From NCBI RefSeq assembly GCF_004295645.1, contig NZ_CP034752.1, positions 3,534,001 through 3,598,000 on the forward strand: a stretch of 64,000 nucleotides of DNA. Direction: 5' to 3'. Within the stretch, counting starts at the first letter, position 1. Each line of letters opens with the position of its first letter. The notes under the pieces are model-generated. The model did not search any database, was not told where the DNA came from, and saw only the letters and a program-made list of their open reading frames with translations. Shown one piece after another: positions 7,617 to 16,506 of this stretch. The DNA comes from Limnobaculum zhutongyuii. Its GTDB lineage: Bacteria > Pseudomonadota > Gammaproteobacteria > Enterobacterales > Enterobacteriaceae. Made by a program: the position numbers and the translations under genes.

Positions 7617-8510
7617 TCAGGCTGAAAGCAATTTAGGTATTTCACGCAGTAACCAGGCTTTCGCTTTACCTATTTGATCCCGTCGCCAGGCCATAATGAT
7701 CTCCACTTCACTTCCCGGATCGTCGCCAATGACTTTCAGTTTGCCATTTTTCAGATCGTCCTGAATCATATCAACGGGCATAGTGGCGATACCTAATCCA
7801 GCCAGCAGAGCTTTATGTTTATCCTCCAGCGAACTGACGGTTAAACGATGCTGTTTCTCCAGCACTTTTACGGTCAAAATTGGGCGTTCTTTCGCGGTAT
7901 CGGCAATAGCAATACCACGATATCTCAGGCGAGTGCTCTCATCCAGCGGGTTGGGTTCCTGATGGATAGGATGGTCCGGTACGGCCACATACAAACTGGT
8001 GAGGCTATACAGACGAATCGAGTTAATCTCGGAAGATTGACGCAGGTAGTCAGAAGGTCCGATCACAATATCGGCTTTCCCCTGCTCCAGACGCTCCCAG
8101 GCCCCGGCCAGAACCTCGGTAGTAATGGCGATTTGAGTATCCGATTTTTCAGCCAGACGATTAACCAGAGGAAACAGGCTCCAGGCAGGTACTAACACTT
8201 CCGTGACAATATTGATATTGGTTTCCCAACCGCGGGATAACGCTTCCGCGTCTGAGGTCAGTTTGTCTGCGGCTTCCAGCAGAATACGCCCTCGCTCCAA
8301 CAATAAACGGCCAACAGGCGTAAACTTGGTACGATGACCAGAGCGGTCAAATAGCACCACATCCAGCTCTTCCTCCAGCTTTTGCATGGTATAGCTTAAT
8401 GCCGAAGGAACCCGACCAAGCTCTTCTGCAGCAGCAGCAAAGCTACGACGGCGTTCAATTGCATCCATGACTCTTAATGCTTCGAGTGTTAGTGCCCTGT
8501 CTTTATTCAT
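7617..8510 (-). CDS. yhaJ: LysR-family transcriptional regulator YhaJ
   Basis: YhaJ is a LysR-type regulator that in E. coli activates yqjF in response to aromatic nitro-compound breakdown products and in some pathogens influences virulence. The ATG at 8510 gives 297 residues with the family N-terminus 'MNKDRALTLEALRVMDAIER'; an in-frame extension to 8600 has no homologue that I recall. The helix-turn-helix region 'SFAAAAEELGRVPSALSYT' (residues ~24-42) and 'LFDRSGHRTKFTPVGR' are nearly identical to E. coli YhaJ. The effector domain ends 'EIIMAWRRDQIGKAKAW'. It is divergent from the HlyD/ABC-2 operon 550 bases away. Confidence 0.95.
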   Translation of the reverse strand: MNKDRALTLEALRVMDAIERRRSFAAAAEELGRVPSALSYTMQKLEEELDVVLFDRSGHRTKFTPVGRLLLERGRILLEAADKLTSDAEALSRGWETNINIVTEVLVPAWSLFPLVNRLAEKSDTQIAITTEVLAGAWERLEQGKADIVIGPSDYLRQSSEINSIRLYSLTSLYVAVPDHPIHQEPNPLDESTRLRYRGIAIADTAKERPILTVKVLEKQHRLTVSSLEDKHKALLAGLGIATMPVDMIQDDLKNGKLKVIGDDPGSEVEIIMAWRRDQIGKAKAWLLREIPKLLSA

Positions 8511-9060
8511 AATAATCGCTGAATGATTGGCCGGATTGTTGATAACAATATTGTGTGTCAGACTAACCCGCGAATGGATAATCGTCCAGTAGCAATCCAT
8601 GTTACTGCCTGTTTTTTATGCCATACCTCACATCAATATCAACGAAATAAATTATCCGCCGTTAACGTCTACCAATAATTATCATCTTTGCTATTTTTAT
8701 GGCTAATAATTAAATATCAGAAAACAAATAGCGCTGGCCGTTATGGTTAATATTTTTCAATATCTCCTGCAATAAGGTTGCTGTATCTGGCAATTTGAGC
8801 GGGATGTTTAGCACTTTATGCTAAGGGATTATTATGTCTGAAGCCCATATTAAGGTAGAATTTATAGTCCGCGCAGAGACGATATCAATGCCAATTCCAT
8901 CCGAGAACAGGCGCCAGAATCAAACCGATGCTTCATGCATCACTTTGCAGCACAATGACCCGATGACATTTTTACTAGCCTGATTTTTCAGACTATTTTT
9001 TGTGATGCCCGGCGTTAATCTGTTTTTTAAATAAATGATGATGACAACGATATATTTGAT
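8511..9060. other. Divergent intergenic region between yhaJ and the HlyD operon
   Basis: A 550-base space, mostly non-coding. It has an operator-like perfect repeat TTAGCA (8808-8813)/TGCTAA (8819-8824), AT-rich promoter-like stretches and one doubtful 49-codon frame (8834-8983). The HlyD gene start at 9061 has only a weak Shine-Dalgarno match. Confidence 0.5.
8834..8983 (+). CDS. Doubtful small open frame, 49 residues
   Basis: An ATG preceded by AAGGGA opens 49 codons ending in TGA, beginning MSEAHIKVEF. It has no membrane segment, signal or motif that I recognise, and it resembles no known neighbour. The Shine-Dalgarno-like AAGGGA eight bases upstream is the only positive evidence. It could be a leader peptide for the HlyD operon, a relic, or chance. 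Confidence 0.2.
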   Translation: MSEAHIKVEFIVRAETISMPIPSENRRQNQTDASCITLQHNDPMTFLLA

Positions 9061-10032
9061 ATGAAGAAACAATCGATTATTACCCTGATGTTTATAATTA
9101 TTGTTATTGCGTTGGCAATATTATTCCGTGCGCATAACCAATATATTCTGCTGCAGGGGGAAGTAGATGCTCCGGAGGTATTAGTTACCTCTAAAGCCAA
9201 AGGTCGCGTGGTCGAACGTTATTTTGAACGCGGTGACGGCGTGAAAGCCGGTCAATTGTTAATGAAGCTGGACAGTCCGGAACTGGATGCTCAGGTCAAA
9301 TCGCTGGAAGCCGCCAGAGATCAGGCAAAAGCGCGACTGGAAGAGTCAATGCACGGTACCCGGGAAGAGAGTATCCGTAATCTGAAGGCGTCACTGGCAC
9401 AGGCCGAAGCTGTCTATCAAAATGCAGAAAAGGATTATCGTCGTAATCAGAGCATGGCGCCTAAGGGTTATGTCTCTGCCACCATGTTAGACGCATCACT
9501 CAAAGCCCGAGATACCGCATTTCATCAAGTCAATGCCGCCCGTGCGCTGTTAGATGAAGCGCAGCATGGCGATCGTAGTGAACAGAAAGATGCCTTTGTG
9601 GCCGCGCTACATCAGGCAGAAGAAAACCTGACGCAAATAAAAGTTCAGCAAGATGACCTGCAGGTTAAAGCGCCGGTAGACGGCGAAATTGGTACCATTC
9701 CCGCAGAACAAGGGGAATTACTCAACGCTGCCAGCCCTCTGTTAACCATTATCCGCCTGCCGGATGCTTATTTCGTCTATAACCTGCGTGAAGACATTTT
9801 GGCTCATGTACGTAAGGGCGATAAAATCATGTTGCAGGTACCCGCGTTAAAAAATCAGCAGATTGAAGCAGAAGTGCGCTTTATTTCACCAATGGGCGAT
9901 TTCGCAACCAAACGGGCTACCCGCGCGACCGGCGATTTTGATCTAAAAACTTTCGAAGTGCGGCTCTATCCGGTTAAACCGATTGAAGGGCTGCGTCCGG
10001 GGATGAGCGCATTATGGAAATGGGAAGATTAA
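9061..10032 (+). CDS. HlyD/EmrA-family periplasmic adaptor
   Basis: Membrane-fusion adaptors join an inner-membrane transporter to an outer-membrane channel of the TolC type. The 323-residue protein has an N-terminal membrane anchor (residues 4-23), a biotinyl/lipoyl half-motif 'VLVTSKAKGRVVERYFERGD', a long helical hairpin (about residues 80-200) and the second half 'QVKAPVDGEIGTIPAEQGE', then a beta-barrel region. It resembles E. coli YhiI. It overlaps the next gene by 19 bases, and the three-gene set 9061-12319 is clearly one operon. No ATPase domain is present. Confidence 0.92.
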   Translation: MKKQSIITLMFIIIVIALAILFRAHNQYILLQGEVDAPEVLVTSKAKGRVVERYFERGDGVKAGQLLMKLDSPELDAQVKSLEAARDQAKARLEESMHGTREESIRNLKASLAQAEAVYQNAEKDYRRNQSMAPKGYVSATMLDASLKARDTAFHQVNAARALLDEAQHGDRSEQKDAFVAALHQAEENLTQIKVQQDDLQVKAPVDGEIGTIPAEQGELLNAASPLLTIIRLPDAYFVYNLREDILAHVRKGDKIMLQVPALKNQQIEAEVRFISPMGDFATKRATRATGDFDLKTFEVRLYPVKPIEGLRPGMSALWKWED

Positions 10033-11162
10033 AAGCTGGCTGGCGCTGCTTTAACCGCTCATTTAACGTAGAAGCCAGGGCCGGTTCCCGCAGTATTGTG
10101 CTCCACTGGTTAACGTGGATCTTTCCTCTGCTGCTGTTTACGGTTATCAGCGCCAACTTCTCCGCCGGAACCATGTTGGATCTACCGGTGGCTGCGGTAG
10201 ATAACGATCATAGTACCCTGTCCAGAAGAATCATTCGCGATCTGGATGCAGGCTCCCATGCGCAAATAACCCAGTATAACGACCTGCAACAGGCGCTGTT
10301 GGACCTGCGTTCGGCTAAGATTTACGCGCTATTGTACATTCCTCATAATTTTGAAGCGGATGTATTGGCTGCCCGCCAACCCACTCCGGCGCTTTACTAT
10401 AATGGCCTGTATTATGGTGCTGGTCTTTATTCTACTCAGGACTTTCCCGGTCTGACCGCAGAGTTAAATCAAACCTATTCGCAAATTATTGCAACGGCAA
10501 TTGGTCGTCCGCTACCGCCACTGGCGCAGGTTAGTCTTTCTTATGAAAGCCTGTTTAACGCCAGCGGCAACTTTATTTACTACCAGCTATTTGCCGCAAC
10601 CATCCATATTCTCCAGCTGTTTGTGGTCACCTGCACTATCTATGTTTTAAGCCGACGTAAAGTACTACTTAATGCCCGTCCTTTCAGTCTGGCGTTGATA
10701 GGTAAGCTGGCACCCTACACCATTATCTACACCCTATTATTGATGGTTGAGCTTGCCGCACTGGTCACCTATTCCGGTGCCCGAATAAATGGTAATCCAC
10801 TGTTTATGCTGGCTATTGGGTTTTTCTATATTATGGCGGCGCAAAGCATTGGCCTACTGCTGTTTACTTTCACCAAAGATATTATTACTGCCTATACCTT
10901 AATCGGTTTACTGGTGGGTATTGCCATGACCTATTCCGGTACCGCAGTGCCGGAACTGTCCATGCCGCTTATTGCTCAGATCATTGCCAACATAGAACCG
11001 CTGACCCATGCTCTGTACGCTCTGTTTGATGTGTTCTTACGCGGGGTTCCTGCATCATCACTGGTGTATGTCTGTGTATTGCTACTGGTTTATCCACTAA
11101 TCACTGCTTTTTTGGTAAGAAAACGCTTACCTAAGCGCCTGCAGGGTGGGGATATTCGATAA
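10014..11162 (+). CDS. ABC-2-type permease (first of two)
   Basis: An ABC-2 family inner-membrane protein of the YhhJ/YhiH type, with one N-terminal membrane helix, a large periplasmic domain beginning 'LDLPVAAVDNDHSTLSRR' (residues ~57-74), and a C-terminal block of five or six helices from about residue 190. Such permeases normally pair with an ABC ATPase to export substrates or lipids through an adaptor such as the upstream HlyD. No ATPase gene is next to it. Its start overlaps the end of the HlyD gene, so translation is probably coupled. 382 residues is normal for the family. Confidence 0.9.
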   Translation: MEMGRLKAGWRCFNRSFNVEARAGSRSIVLHWLTWIFPLLLFTVISANFSAGTMLDLPVAAVDNDHSTLSRRIIRDLDAGSHAQITQYNDLQQALLDLRSAKIYALLYIPHNFEADVLAARQPTPALYYNGLYYGAGLYSTQDFPGLTAELNQTYSQIIATAIGRPLPPLAQVSLSYESLFNASGNFIYYQLFAATIHILQLFVVTCTIYVLSRRKVLLNARPFSLALIGKLAPYTIIYTLLLMVELAALVTYSGARINGNPLFMLAIGFFYIMAAQSIGLLLFTFTKDIITAYTLIGLLVGIAMTYSGTAVPELSMPLIAQIIANIEPLTHALYALFDVFLRGVPASSLVYVCVLLLVYPLITAFLVRKRLPKRLQGGDIR

Positions 11163-12319
11163 TGATGAAAGGCTATTTCCGCGGTTTTATGATGATCATG
11201 AACCGCATGCTGGAAAAACCCATGTGGATGCTGTTGCTCTTTTCACTGTGCATTATGAGCCTGGTCTACGTTAACCATTCGGTTTGGGATCTGCCGGTAG
11301 CCGTGGTCGATCTGGACCACAGTTCAGCCAGCCGTATGGTCACCCGCAGTCTGGATGCCAGCTCCAAAATTGCGGTACGCAGTTACAGCAACGTTGACGA
11401 GGCTCAGCAAGATTTGGCAGCCCGTAAGCTATTTGCCGTGGTCGTGCTGCCACACAATATGGAAAAACGCATCCTGCATGGAGAGAATGTAACGATTCCT
11501 GCCTATGGTGATGCGACTAACCGGCTGGCTAACGGCCAGATAGAGCAGGATGTGATTAGCGCCTATCGTTCCATGACCCTCTCTTATAACAGCGAGATCC
11601 TGATGAACAACGGGTTTAGCCCGATTCAGATTCAGCGCATTCTCTCGCCGATCAATGCCCAGAGTATCGATTTATTTAATCCCGGTATCAGCTTTGCAGC
11701 TATCACCTTCCCAGGCCTGATGGTCATGCTGTTACAGCACACGCTGCTCATTGCCGGTACACGCACCAGCATTGTGTTGCATACCCTGCCGCAGGGAAAA
11801 CCACCATTACCGGTCTATCTGGGCTGCCTGTCGGCGCTTATCCCTATCTGGTTATTTCTATCGGTAATACTCTTTGTGGTCTGGCCGATGCTGTTAGGTT
11901 ATCGGCAGACCGCCACCATACCCGAAATTTTGTTGCTTACCTTCCCGTTCATCCTGGCAACCTTAGGCTTTGCCAAACTGATCACTGAATGCTTACGTAG
12001 CGTTGAGCTGATTTACCTGACGTTAGCCATGGTCACTACGCCGGTATTCTATATTTCCGGCACTATCTGGCCGCTGCAGTTGATGCCAAAATGGGTGTGG
12101 TTTATTACCCATCTTCTGCCATCGACCTGGGCAACCAATGCCATTGCCAGTGTGAATCAGATGGGGCTTTCCATTACGGAAGTGGGAGGTGACGTCGTGA
12201 TGCTATTAGTATTAGGTGCCAGCTACGCCACGCTGGGCTGGTTGGTGGGTGCGCTGAGAGATGGTCACCTGCGACGCTTTATTACCCACATGAGACATCG
12301 TTCGCACAAAAAATCGTAA
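11162..12319 (+). CDS. ABC-2-type permease (second of two)
   Basis: A paralogue of the preceding permease with the same layout: an N-terminal helix, a periplasmic domain starting 'WDLPVAVVDLDHSSASRMV', and a C-terminal helical block including 'TPVFYISGTIWPLQLMP' typical of ABC-2 transporters. It starts at the last base of the previous gene and ends the operon. Two different permeases suggest a heterodimeric membrane unit. The cognate ATPase must be encoded elsewhere, or the complex works differently; the sequence does not decide between these. Confidence 0.9.
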   Translation: MMKGYFRGFMMIMNRMLEKPMWMLLLFSLCIMSLVYVNHSVWDLPVAVVDLDHSSASRMVTRSLDASSKIAVRSYSNVDEAQQDLAARKLFAVVVLPHNMEKRILHGENVTIPAYGDATNRLANGQIEQDVISAYRSMTLSYNSEILMNNGFSPIQIQRILSPINAQSIDLFNPGISFAAITFPGLMVMLLQHTLLIAGTRTSIVLHTLPQGKPPLPVYLGCLSALIPIWLFLSVILFVVWPMLLGYRQTATIPEILLLTFPFILATLGFAKLITECLRSVELIYLTLAMVTTPVFYISGTIWPLQLMPKWVWFITHLLPSTWATNAIASVNQMGLSITEVGGDVVMLLVLGASYATLGWLVGALRDGHLRRFITHMRHRSHKKS

Positions 12320-12332
12320 TTCTGGTTAGAGT

Positions 12333-12362
12333 GAAGTGCTTCAGCCAACGCTGGAGCACTTC
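12333..12362. terminator. Hairpin between convergent ABC-2 and lipoprotein genes
   Basis: GAAGTGCTTCAGC (12333-12345) pairs with GCTGGAGCACTTC (12350-12362) with one G-T pair and a CAAC loop. No strong T-run follows on either strand, so it is a weak terminator candidate. Confidence 0.5.
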
Positions 12363-12376
12363 AAATTAGGTTTAAT

Positions 12377-13036
12377 CTACTTTATAGCTTTCAAATTAAG
12401 TACCGCCGGATCTTGCTCATCTACCGATACGGTTACGCTATGTTGGGAATCCTGACCAATATAAGGTTGGGCTGCCACCAGCATGTACGGGAACATATAG
12501 CGTAAGTCGCCGTTATCATTATTACTGACAATCAGCACATCCCACAGCGGTTTTACCGTTTTATCTTTATGGTAAATGCCAGCATCAATAGACTGTATAC
12601 GGATCAGTTTCCTGTACACAATCGACTGATAAACCATAGGTTCATAAGCCGGATATCCCAACATTGGATAAGGATAATAACCAAATCGTGAGCCGTAGAA
12701 CGGCCCAACCCGAGGGTAGACTGGCGTGTTCACAATCTCAGTATGAACCTGCGGTTCACTGACCCGATAGCTCAGGGAAATCAACACTTCCGCATCCTGC
12801 TGATTCTTCACCTGCACATAACCTTGCTGATTCAACACCACGGCTACCTGACGGGCATACTCTGCAAAGTTCAGGTCATCATTAACCGGCTGATAGCGGT
12901 CGGAGACAATGGCAAACTTTTTATACTGAGTTGTCGCATCTTTCGCTTTAATCGCACTGACCTGAACGTATTCCGTATGAGCGCAGCCCGAAAGCACGCC
13001 AACCAATAACAGGGTAAAGACCATTTTCCAGTTCAT
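12377..13036 (-). CDS. DUF4136-like lipoprotein
   Basis: A predicted lipoprotein of 219 residues. The signal peptide 'MNWKMVFTLLLVGVLSGCAH' has a lipobox with the lipidated cysteine at 18. The rest resembles DUF4136 proteins: the segment 'KYKKFAIVSDRYQ'-like strand near residues 38-50, 'FAEYARQVAVVLNQQGYVQV' and 'DAEVLISLSYRVSEPQ', a pattern also seen in Tol-Pal-like outer-membrane lipoproteins. A proline/tyrosine-rich patch lies at residues 110-140. Function unknown. It stands alone, convergent with the ABC-2 operon and divergent from the transglutaminase gene. No +2 aspartate is seen, so outer-membrane sorting is likely. Confidence 0.78.
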   Translation of the reverse strand: MNWKMVFTLLLVGVLSGCAHTEYVQVSAIKAKDATTQYKKFAIVSDRYQPVNDDLNFAEYARQVAVVLNQQGYVQVKNQQDAEVLISLSYRVSEPQVHTEIVNTPVYPRVGPFYGSRFGYYPYPMLGYPAYEPMVYQSIVYRKLIRIQSIDAGIYHKDKTVKPLWDVLIVSNNDNGDLRYMFPYMLVAAQPYIGQDSQHSVTVSVDEQDPAVLNLKAIK

Positions 13037-13275
13037 AGACAGGCTCCCGACAGATAGATGACTAAAACGTCTTTGTTAATTATGACAACAAAATGGGGAA
13101 ATGAATCATCGTCTTTATAAATAGATGATGAAATATTAACCAGATGTTCTCATACTTTGCTACAGAACAAACCTTGTAGACTGATTTGCTACAATTCATA
13201 ATGCAACACCGCATCAGGTCTGACGGCACTTCTCTTTCAGGTGCCACATCACATACATATTAAGGTTATCGAATA

Positions 13276-14421
13276 ATGGAAAGACGCAATTTTCTTAAAA
13301 GTGCAGCTATCTTATCAACAGCGGGACTGATTACGCCGATGATGGCCACTACCACCACGGCAACGCCCTCAACAGAGCAGTGCGCCAGTGAAGGTCGCCG
13401 TCGTTTTACTATGACTCAAACCTATAATGTGATTGCTCCGGAAGGGTCTGAGGGGGTAGTAAAAGTCTGGATCCCGGTGCCGGAAGATACCCACTTTCAA
13501 CAATTGCGTAAAATAACCTTTAAAGGCAACTATAAAGACGCCTGGATCACCGCAGATAACAGCTACGGCGCGAAAACCCTGTTTGCTACCTGGCCTGATG
13601 CCAAAAGCAAAATGGAGATGGCCGTCGAGATGGATATCGAAACCCTCGACTGGGAGCCGATGAAAAATGGCGATCTGAAAACCTATCGTGCACCAAAAGA
13701 TATTCGTTACCCGGTGGATGTTGAACACTATCTGAAGTCCACCAAGCACATGCCAACTACCGGCATTGTTAAGCAAACTTCCGATAAAATCGTCGGCTCT
13801 GAAACCGATCCACTGAAAAAGGCCCATCTGATCTATCTGTGGGTTAGCGCCAATATGTTCCGTGATAACAGCGTGATTGGTTGCGGTACCGGTGATGTGG
13901 CAACCATTCTGGAAAGCGGTAAGTTGGGCGGTAAATGTACCGACATCAACTCCGTATTCGTTGCTCTGGCCCGCGCTGCTGGCATTCCCGCCCGCGAAAT
14001 GTTTGGTATTCGCTTAGGTAAATCCATCAAACTGGATAAATATTCTAAAACTGCTTTTGGCAGCGCTGATGAAAGCGGCATAGCTAAAATCAGCGGTGGT
14101 CAACACTGTCGCGCGATGTTCTACCTGGCAGGATATGGCTGGTTACCGGCAGATCCGGCAGACGTCACCAAAATGCGCCTGACGGAGAAAAAAGAACACA
14201 GCGATCCTGCGGTACAGGCTGTAAACGACTATTTGTTTGGCAACTGGGAGATGAACTGGGTCGGCTTTAACTACGGCCGCGACTTCGATCTGTCTCCGGA
14301 AGCAGAACAGGCTCCGATTAATAACTTCGGCTATCCATATGCGGAAGTCGATGGCGATCCGTTAAACTACTATGAGCCAAAAATCTTTGCTTATGACTAC
14401 CAGTCAAAAGAGCAACGCTAA
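13276..14421 (+). CDS. Tat-exported transglutaminase-like protein
   Basis: A 381-residue protein with a twin-arginine signal (MERRNFLKSAAILSTAGL, then an Ala/Thr-rich cleavage region), so it is probably exported folded. The transglutaminase/protease-like core has its cysteine in 'GGKCTDINSVFVALARAAG' (residues ~215-233), the family fingerprint, then the histidine region 'GGQHCRAMFYL' (~274) and an aspartate in 'GWLPADPADV'. Such domains usually act as cysteine proteases or amidases; the substrate is unknown. The 3' end overlaps a MerT-like gene, and a MerP-like gene follows, suggesting that the three work together. Confidence 0.88.
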   Translation: MERRNFLKSAAILSTAGLITPMMATTTTATPSTEQCASEGRRRFTMTQTYNVIAPEGSEGVVKVWIPVPEDTHFQQLRKITFKGNYKDAWITADNSYGAKTLFATWPDAKSKMEMAVEMDIETLDWEPMKNGDLKTYRAPKDIRYPVDVEHYLKSTKHMPTTGIVKQTSDKIVGSETDPLKKAHLIYLWVSANMFRDNSVIGCGTGDVATILESGKLGGKCTDINSVFVALARAAGIPAREMFGIRLGKSIKLDKYSKTAFGSADESGIAKISGGQHCRAMFYLAGYGWLPADPADVTKMRLTEKKEHSDPAVQAVNDYLFGNWEMNWVGFNYGRDFDLSPEAEQAPINNFGYPYAEVDGDPLNYYEPKIFAYDYQSKEQR

Positions 14422-14755
14422 GGGTTTTCTGGCCACGCTGGCGGCGGCTATCGCGGCTGCCGTGGCCTCAAGCCTGTGTTGTATCGGACCACTCATTTAT
14501 CTGGTATTTGGCGTTTCCGCTGCCGGACTGTCGGGTATTGAAAAGTTGGGCTGGTTACAGTTCCCGATGATTGCCGTTTCAAGCGTGCTAATCATCATGG
14601 GATTCTGGCGACTCTACTTCTCACGAAAACCATTTTGCAGAGGTTCCATCAGTCGCTTTCAGATGCTTTGTCTGTACTGGATTGCCGTCCCTATCGTACT
14701 GGCTTTTCAGCTTTATCCCTTTGTTTTACCGTGGTTACTGGAGGTATTGGAATGA
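14393..14755 (+). CDS. MerT-like mercuric/metal ion transport protein
   Basis: MerT proteins are three-helix inner-membrane proteins that pass Hg(II) or other thiophilic metals inward. The vicinal cysteine pair expected in helix 1 is present in 'ASSLCCIGPLIYLVFG'. Two further hydrophobic segments follow. I chose the ATG at 14393 (120 residues); an in-frame ATG at 14372 adds seven residues, and neither has a good Shine-Dalgarno sequence, consistent with coupling to the transglutaminase gene, which it overlaps by 29 bases. No merR or merA is present, so the metal and direction of transport are open. Confidence 0.82.
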   Translation: MTTSQKSNAKGFLATLAAAIAAAVASSLCCIGPLIYLVFGVSAAGLSGIEKLGWLQFPMIAVSSVLIIMGFWRLYFSRKPFCRGSISRFQMLCLYWIAVPIVLAFQLYPFVLPWLLEVLE

Positions 14756-15036
14756 AACGCTTAATGTTTCTGGCCCTGTTTCTGTTTTCCCCTTTGATTT
14801 GGGCCGAGAATGTTCAGGTGACCATTGATGTAAAAGGCATGACCTGCCCGCTTTGCGTCTCTTCGGTTAATCAGGCGTTGCGTAAAACTGACGGGGTGAT
14901 TAAAGCGAAAGCCTCGCTGAAAACCCAGCAGGCCGAAGTGATTGTACCGGAAGGGTTTAATACCGATGAACTGCTGAAATCCGTTGATAAAACCGGTTAC
15001 AAAGGCAGCATCAATAAGGTGGTTAAGCAGTCCTGA
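14752..15036 (+). CDS. MerP-like periplasmic heavy-metal-binding protein
   Basis: A 94-residue exported HMA-domain protein. The signal peptide MKRLMFLALFLFSPLIWA is followed by a single heavy-metal-associated domain with the metal site 'GMTCPLCVSSV' (Cys32, Cys35). MerP hands metal to MerT in mercury systems; related pairs handle other soft metals. The ATG at 14752 overlaps the MerT stop (ATGA) and has GGAGG nearby, a much better start than the in-frame upstream one at 14635. A terminator follows at 15053, closing the three-gene unit. Confidence 0.88.
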   Translation: MKRLMFLALFLFSPLIWAENVQVTIDVKGMTCPLCVSSVNQALRKTDGVIKAKASLKTQQAEVIVPEGFNTDELLKSVDKTGYKGSINKVVKQS

Positions 15037-15052
15037 TCGGCTTTCATGATTC

Positions 15053-15084
15053 GCCGCTATTCTCCTCAGAATGGCGGCTTTTTT
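15053..15084 (+). terminator. Terminator after the MerP-like gene
   Basis: GCCGCTATTCT (15053-15063) pairs with AGAATGGCGGC (15068-15078) with one G-T pair, then TTTTTT. Confidence 0.88.
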
Positions 15085-15333
15085 GTTATTTTTATACCGC
15101 TACGTTCTGTTTTTCTTTGCTTATCCGACGATTTTTTATTCGTTTGATACCCAAATTGCCTGTTTTCTCTCCATCCCCACACAATGGGGCTGTCATGCCA
15201 ATTCCCTTCGAAAATTATGGTCTACACTTTAGCTTATCGGAGAGCTTTTACGTTTCCCTTTCCGTCATTTCCGAGGTGGTGAGACCCGGATAATTCATCT
15301 TTTATTAAGACATAAACAAAAAGCAGGCGAGCA

Positions 15334-16494
15334 ATGAAAAATACAAACGATCCATCGGCTAAGCGCCGCAAATGGAGTGTGCTATGGATATTAATCATAG
15401 GCATTATTCTGGGTGCGGTTTTATTGGGCGGCTCTGCATATGTGATGCATAAAACCAGCGATACCGCATTCTGCGTATCCTGTCATACCATGCAGCAGCC
15501 ACTGGCAGAATATCAGGGCAGCGTACACTTTCAGAATACCAAAGGTATTCGGGCTGAATGTTCTGACTGCCACGTTCCTCATCAACCGGTCGATTACCTA
15601 CTGACCAAAGTTGCAGCCTTAAAAGATGTTTACGGTGAAATGACCGGAAAGATCGATACGCCAGAAAAATACAACGCCCATAAACTGGAAATGGCCCAAA
15701 AGGTCTGGAAAGAGTTTGAAGCCAACAACTCTGCCACCTGCCGTTCCTGCCATAGTTTTGATGCCATGGATATCGTTGCTCAAACGCCGGAAGCCCGGAT
15801 ACAACATCCGGTCGCCATTAAAGAGGGACAAACCTGTATCAGCTGTCATAAAGGGGTTGCCCATATCCTGCCGGATATGAGTTCTCTTGCTGCTGCCGGT
15901 GCGTCCGAGCTGTCTGACGCTGCGGCAAAAACGCCGGAAAGCGCCACTAAGCTCTATACCATTGGTACCCAACCTTTCTACTTACAACCTGGCGAACAGC
16001 ATAATGCCGGTAACCTGATGCCTTCCACCGAAGTGACCGTAGTCAAGCGCGATGGGGATCGCGTACTGGTTAACGTCACCGGCTGGCAGCAGGATGGGGT
16101 AAACGAAGTGCTGTATGCCGCAGAAGGTAAACGCATCCTCAGCGTACTGCTGGGTGATGAAGCCCGCGGCACGCTGAAAACACAAAGCACCGTAACCGAT
16201 CCGGAAACCGGTTTGGTATGGCATCAGGCGGCCATTCAGGTATGGGTCGCTAAAAACCAGCTGATCGACGATCAGGAAAAAATCTGGCAATACGCTTCAA
16301 CCATGATGTCCACCAACTGTACCGGCTGCCACGGTTTAACCGCTCTTGACCGCTTTAACGCCAACCAGTGGATTGGTGTGGTTAAAGGGATGGCACCGAG
16401 AACCTCTCTGACTGAGGAGCAATTACGCCTGTTGACTCAATACGTTCAGAAACACGCCAGCGATATGCAAAGCGCTCAACCTGCTAAATCTTAA
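15334..16494 (+). CDS. torC: Pentaheme c-type cytochrome TorC (NapC/NirT family)
   Basis: TorC carries electrons from menaquinol across the inner membrane to periplasmic TMAO reductase. The 386-residue protein has one N-terminal membrane anchor (about residues 14-37), a NapC/NirT tetraheme domain with CVSCH, CSDCH, CRSCH and CISCH, and a C-terminal monoheme domain with CTGCH, the exact five-heme plan of TorC/TorY. GCAGGCGAG precedes the ATG weakly. torA follows after 12 bases, so this is a torCA operon. I saw no clear TorR box in the 300 bases upstream. TorY is the alternative name. Confidence 0.93.
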   Translation: MKNTNDPSAKRRKWSVLWILIIGIILGAVLLGGSAYVMHKTSDTAFCVSCHTMQQPLAEYQGSVHFQNTKGIRAECSDCHVPHQPVDYLLTKVAALKDVYGEMTGKIDTPEKYNAHKLEMAQKVWKEFEANNSATCRSCHSFDAMDIVAQTPEARIQHPVAIKEGQTCISCHKGVAHILPDMSSLAAAGASELSDAAAKTPESATKLYTIGTQPFYLQPGEQHNAGNLMPSTEVTVVKRDGDRVLVNVTGWQQDGVNEVLYAAEGKRILSVLLGDEARGTLKTQSTVTDPETGLVWHQAAIQVWVAKNQLIDDQEKIWQYASTMMSTNCTGCHGLTALDRFNANQWIGVVKGMAPRTSLTEEQLRLLTQYVQKHASDMQSAQPAKS

Positions 16495-16506
16495 GGAATA
16501 AAAGAA

